A DNA stretch of 64,000 nucleotides from DAIRDK01 sp035403225 (lineage in GTDB: Bacteria; Bacteroidota; Bacteroidia; Bacteroidales; FEN-979): positions 124,001-188,000 of the forward strand of contig DAONET010000001.1 of assembly GCA_035403225.1 (NCBI GenBank), in the 5' to 3' direction. Below the pieces are notes generated by a model. That model was given only the letters and a program-made list of their open reading frames with translations. It did not search any database and was not told the DNA's origin. Below are positions 54,561 to 63,569 of this stretch, one piece after another; positions within the stretch are counted from its first letter, which is position 1; every line of letters begins with the position of its first letter. The position numbers and the translations under genes are program-made.

Positions 54561-55745
54561 TCATCTTACAATCATCACTTCTCCCTTGTTGGTCTGACGG
54601 ATTTTTGAGTTGTCTTCGTACCAGATGACCCAGACGTAGTTGCCGGCGGGGCAGGGTTCTCCGTTCATCGTGCCATCCCAGGGTTGGTTGATGTCTGTAG
54701 TGGAGAAGACGACTTCTCCCCAACGGTTATAGATCCCGAGGTTGAACCGGGTAATGCTCCCGGCGGGGAGGCCGATGATCCGGAACTCATCGTTGAGCCC
54801 GTCGCCATTGGGGGTGAACGCAGTCGGGATGTAAGGGATTACATAAACGGTAACGCTATCGGTGAATTGTTGTCCGCCGCACAGGGTACAAGTCGCCACA
54901 TAGGTAGTGGTGACACTGGGTGCAACGTTAATACTTTGGGAAGAAGAGATCAGTTTTTCATCCTGGTACCACGCGTAAGTGATCTTTTCTCCGGGCACTA
55001 TCGGTTGGAGGTTATAATTGATGGCAGCCACCTGAAAGCTGTCGGCCGTGACCGGTGTGTATCTCCACCCCTCCATCCCGGCCGACCAGGAAGAGCCGTT
55101 TCGGCCGGGAACGGAAAAACCGAGATAGCCGGTAGCATTCTGTACGCCCAGCGTAGCGAGGTTCGACAGCCAGTCGCATGAAGGTTTGGACAGGATCTGA
55201 TTTTCGATGGTGTTGGATCCTTCGTTCAGGATAATCTGGAAGGTAACAACGGAGTCCATGCAGGAATACATCGGTGTTTGACACCACATCACCACGAGAC
55301 GATGGTTGAGTGTATCCCCGGTGGTGAGGTAGAAGATGTAAGGGCTACCGGCGATGATGGGGTTAAGGTCCTGGAATGGTCCGAGGATGCATGCTTTGGG
55401 ATTGTAATCGGCGGCATTGGGGACGGCAAAAGCCTGGCGGGTACCTGCTGCGTTGGGGTTAGGGAGAAAACTGATCCATCCGTTCGCGCCAATGTAAAAC
55501 TCGGTATAAATATCCCCGAAGAACGAGAAAGGGAACCCGATCGGGAATGGTCCTTCCACTCCGTCGTCCGAAATGGTCACCCCGGTGCCGATAAGTCCGT
55601 AAGTAGCTTTCAGGGTAACCGGGATGCCGGCATTTATCTCCACATCCTGTCCTGCCGAGAATTGCGGAAATGCACTATGGGACAACAACATCAGTAAAAT
55701 GAAGAGAAAAGAAAAGCCAGGTCGTATTTCTGTCCGAATAAGCAT
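54561..55745 (-). CDS. Secreted protein with T9SS type B (gliding-type) sorting domain
   Basis: This is a 394-residue T9SS cargo protein from the start at 55745 (MLIRTEIRPGF); an ATG 15 bases earlier is also in frame. The signal peptide ends SAFPQ. The central part at about 30-235 resembles extracellular beta-sandwich modules (GANGWISFLPN, NTIENQILSKPSCDW). An Ig-like segment follows at about 240-310. The last 85 residues are the gliding motility-associated C-terminal domain, with TAFTPNGDGLNDEFRI, IYNRWGEVVF and PAGNYVWVIWYEDN. The sorting domain is secure; the function of the rest is unknown. Confidence 0.87.
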   Translation of the reverse strand: MLIRTEIRPGFSFLFILLMLLSHSAFPQFSAGQDVEINAGIPVTLKATYGLIGTGVTISDDGVEGPFPIGFPFSFFGDIYTEFYIGANGWISFLPNPNAAGTRQAFAVPNAADYNPKACILGPFQDLNPIIAGSPYIFYLTTGDTLNHRLVVMWCQTPMYSCMDSVVTFQIILNEGSNTIENQILSKPSCDWLSNLATLGVQNATGYLGFSVPGRNGSSWSAGMEGWRYTPVTADSFQVAAINYNLQPIVPGEKITYAWYQDEKLISSSQSINVAPSVTTTYVATCTLCGGQQFTDSVTVYVIPYIPTAFTPNGDGLNDEFRIIGLPAGSITRFNLGIYNRWGEVVFSTTDINQPWDGTMNGEPCPAGNYVWVIWYEDNSKIRQTNKGEVMIVR

Positions 55746-55778
55746 GTGCAAAGTTGCCACTTTTAGCGAAATAAATCT

Positions 55779-55786
55779 TATTTTTG
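55779..55786 (+). promoter_or_regulatory. Predicted -7 element (TATTTTTG) of glyA
   Basis: TATTTTTG fits TAnnTTTG and lies 55 bases before the preferred glyA start. A GTTG at 55753-55756 is a poor -33 candidate with 22-base spacing. Confidence 0.45.
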
Positions 55787-55841
55787 CGAATCAAAGATGA
55801 TTTTTCATCAAACGCATTTAACACATATTAATTATCCTGTC

Positions 55842-57119
55842 ATGAAAAAAGACACTGCCTTATTTAAGATCATCAAGAAGGAATTGAATCGCCAGACAAG
55901 TGGTCTGGAACTGATTGCCTCAGAAAATTTCGTCAGCGACCAGGTTTTGAAAGCCATGGGTTCATGCATGACCAACAAATATGCTGAAGGATACCCCGGT
56001 AAAAGATATTACGGAGGGTGTCAGAATGTAGACGAATCGGAGTTGTTGGCCATTGATCGTGCCAAGAAGCTCTTCAATGCCGAGTGGGTGAATGTTCAGC
56101 CTCATTCAGGGGCGCAGGCCAACATGGCTGTGCTCATGAGTGTATTGAAACCGGGTGACACGTTCATGGGTCTTGACCTGGCTCATGGCGGGCATCTTTC
56201 CCATGGATCGCCGGTTAATTCTTCGGGTATTCTGTACCATCCCGTAGCTTACCGCGTAGAAGAAAGCACCGGAGTTATCAACTACGATAAAATGGAAGAG
56301 ACGGCGCTTCAGGCTCGTCCCAAGCTGATCATCGCAGGTGCTTCGGCTTATTCCCGTGATTGGGATTTCAAGCGCATGCGTGAGATCGCCGATAAAGTCG
56401 GCGCCATCCTGATGGCCGACATTGCACACCCGGCCGGGCTGATTGCCCGTGGGCTCCTGAACGACCCGTTGCCATGGTGTCATATCGTCACCACCACCAC
56501 TCACAAGACCCTTCGCGGGCCGCGTGGCGGGATGATCATGATCGGTAAAGACTTCCAAAACCCGTGGGGTATCACTACACCGAAAGGCGAGATCAAGATG
56601 ATGTCGCAGCTTCTCGATTCAGCCGTATTCCCCGGCGTCCAGGGCGGTCCGCTGGAACATGTGATCGCTGCCAAGGCCGTGGCTTTCTTCGAAGCGCTGT
56701 CGGATGAATACATGGATTATATTATCCAGGTAAAAAAGAACGCCGCTGTGATGTCCAAAGCTTTTGTCGACAAAGGTTACAACGTCATTTCCGGTGGCAC
56801 CGACAATCACCTGATGCTGATCGACCTGCGGAAGAAATTCCCCGAAATCACCGGCAAGATGGTTGAAAACACCCTCGTGAAAGCCGATATCACCGTCAAC
56901 AAGAACATGGTGCCGTTCGACAGCCGTTCTCCGTTCCAGACCTCGGGTTTACGCGTAGGAACTCCTGCCATCACCACCCGTGGACTGAAAGAAGAGCACA
57001 TGCCTTTGATCGTGGACCTGATCGACGATGTCATCAGTCATATCGACAGCGAAGAAAAGATCATCACCGTCCGCAAGAAAGTGAATGAGATGATGGCCGA
57101 ATTCCCGCTCTTTGCATGA
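55842..57119 (+). CDS. glyA: Serine hydroxymethyltransferase
   Basis: GlyA interconverts serine and glycine with tetrahydrofolate, feeding one-carbon metabolism. It has 425 residues from ATG 55842 (MKKDTALFKIIKKEL); an earlier in-frame ATG at 55797 would add 15 residues. The family segments SGLELIASENFVS, NKYAEGYPGKRYYGGC and the PLP lysine in TTTTHKTLRGPRGG are present. Its stop overlaps the start of the SixA-like gene by four bases. Together with gcvP in the window it would supply or use glycine and methylene-THF. Confidence 0.97.
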   Translation: MKKDTALFKIIKKELNRQTSGLELIASENFVSDQVLKAMGSCMTNKYAEGYPGKRYYGGCQNVDESELLAIDRAKKLFNAEWVNVQPHSGAQANMAVLMSVLKPGDTFMGLDLAHGGHLSHGSPVNSSGILYHPVAYRVEESTGVINYDKMEETALQARPKLIIAGASAYSRDWDFKRMREIADKVGAILMADIAHPAGLIARGLLNDPLPWCHIVTTTTHKTLRGPRGGMIMIGKDFQNPWGITTPKGEIKMMSQLLDSAVFPGVQGGPLEHVIAAKAVAFFEALSDEYMDYIIQVKKNAAVMSKAFVDKGYNVISGGTDNHLMLIDLRKKFPEITGKMVENTLVKADITVNKNMVPFDSRSPFQTSGLRVGTPAITTRGLKEEHMPLIVDLIDDVISHIDSEEKIITVRKKVNEMMAEFPLFA

Positions 57120-57616
57120 AACGGCTCTACCTCTTGCGTCATGGCAAGTCATCAAAAGATGACCCGCGTCTTGTTGACGAAGAGCGATCGTTGACCCCGA
57201 AAGGAGTCAGGAAGACCCTATTGGTCACCGATTACCTGAAAAAGCAAGGGATCAGGCCCGACCTGATCCTTTCGAGCCACGCGGTCAGAGCGTATGAGAC
57301 CGCCTCGCTGGTGGCTGCCGGTTTGGATTATCCAAAGGAACTGATCAGGGTGGATCGGAAGATCTATGACGGGTATTATGACCGGATCCTGGATATCATT
57401 TACGGGACCGAAAACAAGATTGGCTCGCTGATGATCGTCGGGCACAACCCGTCGATCACCCAGCTGGCCAACCTCTTTTTAAATCCCGGTATTGATGAGA
57501 TGGTGACCTCTGCCATCGTCTCCATCTCTTTCAACACCGATGCGTGGGAAAAGATTCCATTGTGTGAAGCGACGAAGGAGTTTCTGGTCTATCCCAAACA
57601 GTTAAAGAAAAAATGA
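57116..57616 (+). CDS. SixA-like histidine phosphatase
   Basis: This 166-residue protein is of the histidine phosphatase (phosphoglycerate mutase-like) superfamily, SixA group. The catalytic RHG is in LYLLRHGKSS (His near 9), with LTPKG and SHAVRAYETA. The second catalytic histidine is in MIVGHNPSITQLA. SixA acts on phosphohistidine, in E. coli on the phosphotransferase protein NPr/ArcB. It is coupled by four-base overlaps to glyA upstream and ppk1 downstream. The true substrate here is unknown. Confidence 0.88.
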   Translation: MKRLYLLRHGKSSKDDPRLVDEERSLTPKGVRKTLLVTDYLKKQGIRPDLILSSHAVRAYETASLVAAGLDYPKELIRVDRKIYDGYYDRILDIIYGTENKIGSLMIVGHNPSITQLANLFLNPGIDEMVTSAIVSISFNTDAWEKIPLCEATKEFLVYPKQLKKK

Positions 57617-59676
57617 AGAAGAAACAGGACATCGAGCTGCTGAACCGGGAGATCAGCTGGCTCCATTTCAACGGGAGGGTACTGCAGGAAGCGGCAGATA
57701 CCCGCAATCCCCTGTTGGAACGGCTCAAGTTCCTGGGGATCTTCTCCAACAACCGGGATGAATTTTTCAGGGTCCGCGTAGCCACCCTCAACCGGATGAT
57801 GAAAGTCGATTCGGGGTATCATGACATACCGAATGATCCGCGAAAAATCCTCCGCGAGATCCTCTCCATCGTTCAAACGCAGGAAAAAAACTTCATCCGC
57901 ATCTACGACGAGATCGTCAGTGAACTGGCTAAGCACGGCATTCACATCATCGACGAAACACACTTGTCGAAAGATCAGGGCACCTTTGTCCGTAAATATT
58001 TCCAGGAGAAGGTGCGGGTATTGCTTTTTCCGATGATGATCAGCAGCATCAAAGACATCTCGTCGCTGGTCGATAAATCCATCTACCTCGCCATCACCCT
58101 GGGACGCTCGGCCCAACCCGGCAAGACCGATTATGCCCTGATCGAATTACCAACCCGGCAGGTCTCCCGCTTCCTGATCCTTCCGGAAGAAGGGAACCAC
58201 AAGTACGTGATCCTGCTGGATGACGTCATCCGTTTCTGCCTCGACGAGATCTTCTCTGTCTTCGGATATGACCGGTTTGCCGCTTACACCGTGAAAGTCA
58301 CCCGTGATGCCGAGTTGGATATCGACACCGACGTATCCAAGAGTTTCCTCGAAAGCATGACGGAGAGCCTGAAACAGCGCAAGAAAGGGATTGCTGTCAG
58401 GTTCGTTTACGACCAGTCGATCCCGTCGGAATTACTGAAGATCATCCTGAAACGGGTGGATGTCACGAAAAAAGACCCCATCCGTGGCGGCGGGCGGTAT
58501 CACAACTTCAAAGACTTCATGAGTTTCCCTAACTTCGGTCATCCGGAGCTCGAGTACAAGCCCATGCCTCCCCTGCCTCATAAGGACCTGCCCCGTAACC
58601 AAAGCATCCTGGCGGTCATGAGCCGGAAGGACATCATGCTGCATTACCCGTATCAGTCGTTCCAATACATCATCGACCTGCTGCGGGAAGCTTCCATCGA
58701 CACCCGGATCAAGTCTATCAAAATGACCATCTACCGGGCGGCGAAGAACTCCAATGTGATCAATGCCCTGATCAACGCGGCCCGCAATGGCAAGTTCGTG
58801 ACGGTTTATATGGAGCTGCAGGCCCGCTTCGACGAAGAGGCGAATATCTCATGGACCGAGCGTTTACGGGAAGAGGGCGTCAAAGTGATCCACAGCATCC
58901 CCGGGTTTAAGGTTCATTCCAAGCTGTTACTTATCCGGGGAAAAGAAAATAAAAAGGATTTGCTGTACTCCATGATCAGCACCGGAAACTTTAACGAGGA
59001 TACGGCCAAAGTCTATGCCGACGACTGCCTGCTGACCTGCCATCCGCAGATCTGCGCCGACGTTTACAATGCGTTCCATCAGATGGAGACGGCCTACAAA
59101 CCTTACAAATACAAAGCGCTGGTGCTTGCGCCCTTTTCGATGCGTAACTTCTTCATCCGGCTTATCCAACAAGAGATACGTAATGTGCGGGAAGGAAAAG
59201 AGGCCTGGATCATCATTAAACTGAATAACCTCGTGGATGAGATCATCATCCGGAAGTTATACAAAGCAAGTCAGGAAGGGGTAAAGGTCAAGCTTCTTGT
59301 CCGGGGTATCTGCGTCCTGGTGCCGGGCGTGCCGGGGCTCAGTGAGAATATCGAAGGAACCGGCATTGTCGATCGTTTCCTGGAACACTCACGGGTGCTG
59401 GTCTTCTGCAACGGCGGTGATCCTCAGTATTACATCACTTCGGCCGATTGGATGGTGCGTAATTTCGACAACCGGATTGAAGTAGCCTGTCCCGTTTTTG
59501 ATCCGGAAATCCGGAAAGAGATCCGGGCGATGCTTGAACTTCAGATGGCCGACAACGTGAAAGCGCGCATCATCGGGTATAAAGAACATAACGTGTACAA
59601 AACCAGCCCCGGTGATCCCGTCAAATCGCAGACAGAGACCTACAGGTATTTTCAAAAAGCATGCTCCGGAAACTGA
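57613..59676 (+). CDS. ppk1: Polyphosphate kinase 1
   Basis: PPK1 reversibly transfers the terminal phosphate of ATP to polyphosphate. It has 687 residues, the usual length. The N-domain begins NREISWLHFNGRVLQEA. The autophosphorylated histidine is at residue 435 (GFKVHSKLLLI) and the second catalytic histidine at 592 (FLEHSRVLVF), matching the E. coli numbering. The start codon overlaps the SixA-like stop by four bases. A role in phosphate storage fits with the pst importer elsewhere in the window. Confidence 0.97.
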   Translation: MKKKQDIELLNREISWLHFNGRVLQEAADTRNPLLERLKFLGIFSNNRDEFFRVRVATLNRMMKVDSGYHDIPNDPRKILREILSIVQTQEKNFIRIYDEIVSELAKHGIHIIDETHLSKDQGTFVRKYFQEKVRVLLFPMMISSIKDISSLVDKSIYLAITLGRSAQPGKTDYALIELPTRQVSRFLILPEEGNHKYVILLDDVIRFCLDEIFSVFGYDRFAAYTVKVTRDAELDIDTDVSKSFLESMTESLKQRKKGIAVRFVYDQSIPSELLKIILKRVDVTKKDPIRGGGRYHNFKDFMSFPNFGHPELEYKPMPPLPHKDLPRNQSILAVMSRKDIMLHYPYQSFQYIIDLLREASIDTRIKSIKMTIYRAAKNSNVINALINAARNGKFVTVYMELQARFDEEANISWTERLREEGVKVIHSIPGFKVHSKLLLIRGKENKKDLLYSMISTGNFNEDTAKVYADDCLLTCHPQICADVYNAFHQMETAYKPYKYKALVLAPFSMRNFFIRLIQQEIRNVREGKEAWIIIKLNNLVDEIIIRKLYKASQEGVKVKLLVRGICVLVPGVPGLSENIEGTGIVDRFLEHSRVLVFCNGGDPQYYITSADWMVRNFDNRIEVACPVFDPEIRKEIRAMLELQMADNVKARIIGYKEHNVYKTSPGDPVKSQTETYRYFQKACSGN

Positions 59677-59724
59677 TATCAACAATGAATTAAACCTTTC
59701 CTATCAATATCCGGGATAAAAAGT

Positions 59725-59732
59725 TATTTTTG
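59725..59732 (+). promoter_or_regulatory. Predicted -7 element (TATTTTTG)
   Basis: TATTTTTG fits TAnnTTTG and lies 22 bases before the DivIC/FtsB-like start, so this gene may have its own promoter after ppk1. A TTTC at 59697-59700 is a poor -33 candidate. Confidence 0.45.
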
Positions 59733-59754
59733 CAGCCGATAACTGAATAGCAGC

Positions 59755-60072
59755 ATGCTGATGCTGAAGAAGATCCTCAATATCCTCCTGAACAAGTACC
59801 TGATAACGACAGTTGCGTTCGTTGTCTGGCTTTTCTTTTTCGACAGCAACAACATGATCATGCAGCAAGATCTGAAGTCCAAGCTGAATGATTTGAAAGA
59901 AGAAAAGCAGTTTTATCTTGACGAGATCAGGAACGATTCAATCCTTACTCGCCAGCTCCTCACCGACACCGCCGCTTTGGAAAAGTTCGCCCGTGAAAAG
60001 TACCTGATGAAGAAAGAGGGAGAGGATGTCTTTTTGATGATTGACACTACAGCGGATCAACATCCACAATGA
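59755..60072 (+). CDS. Septum formation initiator, FtsB/DivIC-like
   Basis: This 105-residue bitopic protein of the divisome has a short cytoplasmic start, one membrane segment at about 13-30 (YLITTVAFVVWLFFF) and a coiled coil at about 37-75 (DLKSKLNDLKEEKQFYLDEI). It ends with the conserved ALEKFAREKYLMKKEGEDVFLM, which includes the ExKYxMKxxxE-type tail of the family. ATG 59755 and 59761 are both possible. Its 3' end overlaps priA, convergently, by 26 bases. Confidence 0.88.
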   Translation: MLMLKKILNILLNKYLITTVAFVVWLFFFDSNNMIMQQDLKSKLNDLKEEKQFYLDEIRNDSILTRQLLTDTAALEKFAREKYLMKKEGEDVFLMIDTTADQHPQ

Positions 60073-62521
60073 TCCGGACCCGGGCAAACTCCTTCTTCAG
60101 GTAAAATTGTTGTAACACTTCCAGCAATAGTTGCTTTTTTTCGGTCAACCCCGGGGCGCGTTCGATTTTTACCAGAATCTGCTTGATGTAATAGTTCATG
60201 ACCCTGGAAACCAGCGGGTACTCAGGTCCCAGGATATTTTTCCCGAAGTCCTTCCGGAGGATGTCGGCCAGATAACGGGCGGCCTTGTTCAGCAGGTCGG
60301 GATCCTTGTGTTTCAACCGGAGCATAATGAGCCGGTAGAACGGCGGATATTTGAATTTATACCGGTCGGTGAGTTGCCCGATATACATAGAAGCGTAATC
60401 GTTGTTCAACACATCCTGAATGATGGGATGGGCAGGTTTCCAGGTTTGGATGATGACTTTTCCCCGTTTGTTCTTCCTTCCGGCGCGTCCGCTCACCTGG
60501 GCCATCATCTGGTAACCACGTTCCAGGGAACGGAAATCGGGATAGCTGAGCATGTTATCGGCGTTCAGCACGCAAACGGTACTAACATGATCGAAGTCAA
60601 GCCCTTTGGTGACCATCTGGGTACCGACGAGAAAATCGATCTGTCGTTCTTCAAAAGCGTTGATGATGTTTTGGTGAGCGTTTTTCTTGCGGGTTGTGTC
60701 GAGATCCATCCGGGCGATACGGGCTTGCGGAAAAAGTATCTGCAGGTCTTCTTCGATCCGTTCGGTACCGAATCCTTTCATCCGGAGCGACGTGCTTTTA
60801 CATTCGGGGCACACTTCCGGGACGTTCATCACATAACCGCAGTAATGGCAGCGAAGCTGGTTGGATTTTTTATGATAGACCAGGGTGACGTCGCAGTTCT
60901 TACAAGAGGGCATCCAGTGGCAGGTGTCGCATTCGATACGCAACGAAAATCCGCGCCGGTTCTGAAAAAGAATGGCCTGTTCCCGGTTTTTCAGAGCCGT
61001 TTCCAGCTGTTCGATCAGGACAGAGGAAAAATGTGATTTCATCTTTCCTTCGCGTAACTCTGCCCGGATATCGACGATGATATTTTCCGGCATCTGAAGA
61101 TTGCCATACCTGACGGAAAGCTCTGTCAGCCCGTACTTTCCCTGTTTCGCATTAAAATAGCTTTCCAGTGAAGGCGTCGCCGACCCCAGGATGGTATTTC
61201 CCTGGTGCAGATGCGACAGGTAAACCGCGGCGTCGCGGGCATTATAGCGGGGAGCGGGATCCATCTGTTTGAAAGAATAATCATGCTCCTCATCCACGAT
61301 GATCAATCCCGGATCAGCCAGCGGGAGGAAGAGCGCAGACCGTGCTCCGAGGATCACGTCGTATTTCCCTTCCAGCGTATGTTTCCACACCTCTGCCCGT
61401 TCCAGCTCACTCAGTTTGGAATGATAGATACCGATCCTGTTCCCGAAATATTTCTCCAGCCGGTTGATGATCTGGGTGCTGAGTGCAATTTCCGGGAGCA
61501 GGTAGAGCGCCTGTCTTCCCCGGCCTATGGCTTCGCGGATGAGTTGAACGTACATCTCTGTCTTACCGCCGGAAGTCACGCCATGAAGCACGACCACTTC
61601 CTTTTCCCTGAACTTTTGCCGGATCGATTCCAGCGCTGTCTCCTGCGCCGGTGAAAAAGCAATGGATTTGGGTTTCACCGGTTTGTCCGGTTGATCGCTC
61701 CAATCGGCAGGTCTGGTCACCATCAGGAAGACCTCTTTCTTCACGAGGGCATCCAGGGCGGCGACGCTCTGCCCTGTTTCCTTGAGCAGGACCGATCGCA
61801 TGACTGAAACACCTTTGCCGGGAGTGTATCTCGATAGGCGGACGAAAGCGACCATCAGGTCAAGTTGTTTCCGGGCCCGTTTTTCCAGCGAGTCGAACAG
61901 CTCTTTCATCCGTTGTTCGTCCTTATCGTAATCCTCCGTCAGCAGGACCCATTTTTCGGTGCGGGGTTTGACCTTCTCGGTAAGTTCTTCTTCCAACAGG
62001 ATCATTCCCTTCTCATGCATCGTCTTCACGAGGGGGATCACCTTCTGCTGATCCAGTATCCGGGCGGCTTCCGAGATCGTGAGTGCATCGTGGTACCGGA
62101 GCGCTTCCGTGAGCAGTTCTTCTTTTTCGTTGAGTTCCACGCTGTCAGGATCCCATTCCGGGTTGAGAAGCATCTTCGTCTCGCTGGCCAGCTTCAGGGC
62201 CGAAGGCAGGGCGGCGTTCATCACTTCGCCGACCGTGCACAGGTAATAACCGGCCATCCATTCCCAGAAAAGAAACTGTTTTTCAAAGACCACGGGAGAA
62301 GCATCCAGGATGGAGAGGATGTATTTGGCGGTTTGTTTCTTTGGCACTTCTTCATGGACACGCCTCACCAGGGCGGTATATATCTTCCGGTTGCCGAACT
62401 GCACGACCACACGCACTCCGGGCTTCACCTGGCCATTCATGTCGAAGGGGACGCGGTAGGTGAACATCCCTGCCACCGGCAGCGGCAGGATCACATCAAC
62501 GAAGAGAGTAGTCCGTTCCAA
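60047..62521 (-). CDS. priA: Primosomal protein N' (PriA helicase)
   Basis: PriA restarts collapsed replication forks as a 3'-5' DNA helicase. It has 824 residues. An N-terminal DNA-binding domain is followed by a helicase core: Walker A HGVTSGGKTE near 313-322, DEEH, and GSATPSLESYF. Paired zinc cysteines lie in CDTCHWMPSCKNCDVTL and CHYCGYVMNVPEVCPECKS. The last helicase motif includes the RAGRKNKRGKVIIQT segment. It overlaps the convergent DivIC-like gene by 26 bases, and pfkA lies 13 bases upstream on the same strand, so the two are likely co-transcribed. Confidence 0.96.
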   Translation of the reverse strand: MERTTLFVDVILPLPVAGMFTYRVPFDMNGQVKPGVRVVVQFGNRKIYTALVRRVHEEVPKKQTAKYILSILDASPVVFEKQFLFWEWMAGYYLCTVGEVMNAALPSALKLASETKMLLNPEWDPDSVELNEKEELLTEALRYHDALTISEAARILDQQKVIPLVKTMHEKGMILLEEELTEKVKPRTEKWVLLTEDYDKDEQRMKELFDSLEKRARKQLDLMVAFVRLSRYTPGKGVSVMRSVLLKETGQSVAALDALVKKEVFLMVTRPADWSDQPDKPVKPKSIAFSPAQETALESIRQKFREKEVVVLHGVTSGGKTEMYVQLIREAIGRGRQALYLLPEIALSTQIINRLEKYFGNRIGIYHSKLSELERAEVWKHTLEGKYDVILGARSALFLPLADPGLIIVDEEHDYSFKQMDPAPRYNARDAAVYLSHLHQGNTILGSATPSLESYFNAKQGKYGLTELSVRYGNLQMPENIIVDIRAELREGKMKSHFSSVLIEQLETALKNREQAILFQNRRGFSLRIECDTCHWMPSCKNCDVTLVYHKKSNQLRCHYCGYVMNVPEVCPECKSTSLRMKGFGTERIEEDLQILFPQARIARMDLDTTRKKNAHQNIINAFEERQIDFLVGTQMVTKGLDFDHVSTVCVLNADNMLSYPDFRSLERGYQMMAQVSGRAGRKNKRGKVIIQTWKPAHPIIQDVLNNDYASMYIGQLTDRYKFKYPPFYRLIMLRLKHKDPDLLNKAARYLADILRKDFGKNILGPEYPLVSRVMNYYIKQILVKIERAPGLTEKKQLLLEVLQQFYLKKEFARVRIIVDVDPL

Positions 62522-62534
62522 AAAAAGATGACCG

Positions 62535-63518
62535 TTAGATAGCGAGGATTCTGGAAACCTCCAGCATATTGAAAAGAAATTCTTTCTTCTTATTTACCGC
62601 TTCTTCAAAAGATGTCAGAACGACATTTTTATCCACCATGCCGGCCATCACCCCTTTCTTTCCTTCCAGGAGAGCCACTATAGCAGAGTAGCCCAGGATG
62701 GAAGCGAGGTTCCGGTCGTTTGCCGTAGGAGCGCCTCCCCGTTGGATATGGCCCAGGATGGTGACCCGCGTGTCAATATGCGGAAGTCTTTCCCTGACCT
62801 TGGCGGCGATCTCGTAAGCGCCTCCTTCATCATCCCCTTCCGCGACAATAACGATCCCCGATGTTTTGTTTTTGCCCATGTCGTATTTGAGAACGCGGGC
62901 GAGGTTATCGGGATACGTCTTTGTTTCGGGGACGAGAATGAACTCAGCCCCGGCGGCGATGCCGCTGTACAGCGCCAGGTAACCGGAGTCACGGCCCATC
63001 ACTTCAATGAAGAAGAGGCGGTCGTGCGAGGTGGCGGTATCGCGGATCTTGTCTGCTGCATCGAGAACCGTGTTCACCGCGGTATCAAAGCCAATGGTGA
63101 AGTCAGTGCCGTACAGATCGTTGTCGATGGTGCCCGGGAGACCGATGATCGGGTAATCGCTGTATTCGGAAGCAAATTGGATCGCTCCGGTGAAAGTACC
63201 GTTTCCACCGATCACCACCAGCGCATCAATCTTGTTTTTCTGCAAGTTTTCGTAGGCAATCCTTCTCCCCTCTTCCGTCAGAAACCGCTGGCTGCGTGCT
63301 GATTTGAGGATAGTTCCACCGCGCTGAATGATATTGGAGACCGAACGGCTTCCCATTTTTTCGATCGTACCGTCGATCAATCCTTCATACCCGCGATAAA
63401 TCCCGTAAATATCAAGACCGTTGGAGACGCCTGTACGCACCACGGCCCTGATGGCTGCGTTCATCCCCGGAGAATCGCCACCGGAGGTCATAACACCGAC
63501 AGACTGAATTTTTGCCAT
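62535..63518 (-). CDS. pfkA: 6-phosphofructokinase
   Basis: This glycolytic enzyme phosphorylates fructose 6-phosphate. It has 327 residues. GGDSPGMNAAIR is at 13-24. The catalytic segment PGTIDNDLYGTDFTIGFDTA carries both aspartates equivalent to E. coli Asp127/Asp129. MGRDSGYLAL and LGHIQRGG follow. The glycine after the 106 position (GGNGT) marks the ATP-type family, but the Mg-ATP-contacting aspartate of E. coli (Asp103 in GGDGS) is Asn106 here, read directly from the codon. Activity is probably retained but may differ. It is 13 bases upstream of priA. Confidence 0.94.
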   Translation of the reverse strand: MAKIQSVGVMTSGGDSPGMNAAIRAVVRTGVSNGLDIYGIYRGYEGLIDGTIEKMGSRSVSNIIQRGGTILKSARSQRFLTEEGRRIAYENLQKNKIDALVVIGGNGTFTGAIQFASEYSDYPIIGLPGTIDNDLYGTDFTIGFDTAVNTVLDAADKIRDTATSHDRLFFIEVMGRDSGYLALYSGIAAGAEFILVPETKTYPDNLARVLKYDMGKNKTSGIVIVAEGDDEGGAYEIAAKVRERLPHIDTRVTILGHIQRGGAPTANDRNLASILGYSAIVALLEGKKGVMAGMVDKNVVLTSFEEAVNKKKEFLFNMLEVSRILAI

Positions 63519-63569
63519 AGCTGGATTCTTTTTAAACGGATAAAATTACAAAATAAAACAGGGAAATGG

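Noticed and set aside
60131..61036. 301-codon plus-strand open frame opposite priA
   Set aside because: Antisense to the priA helicase and zinc domains, no family features; explained by the base composition of priA.
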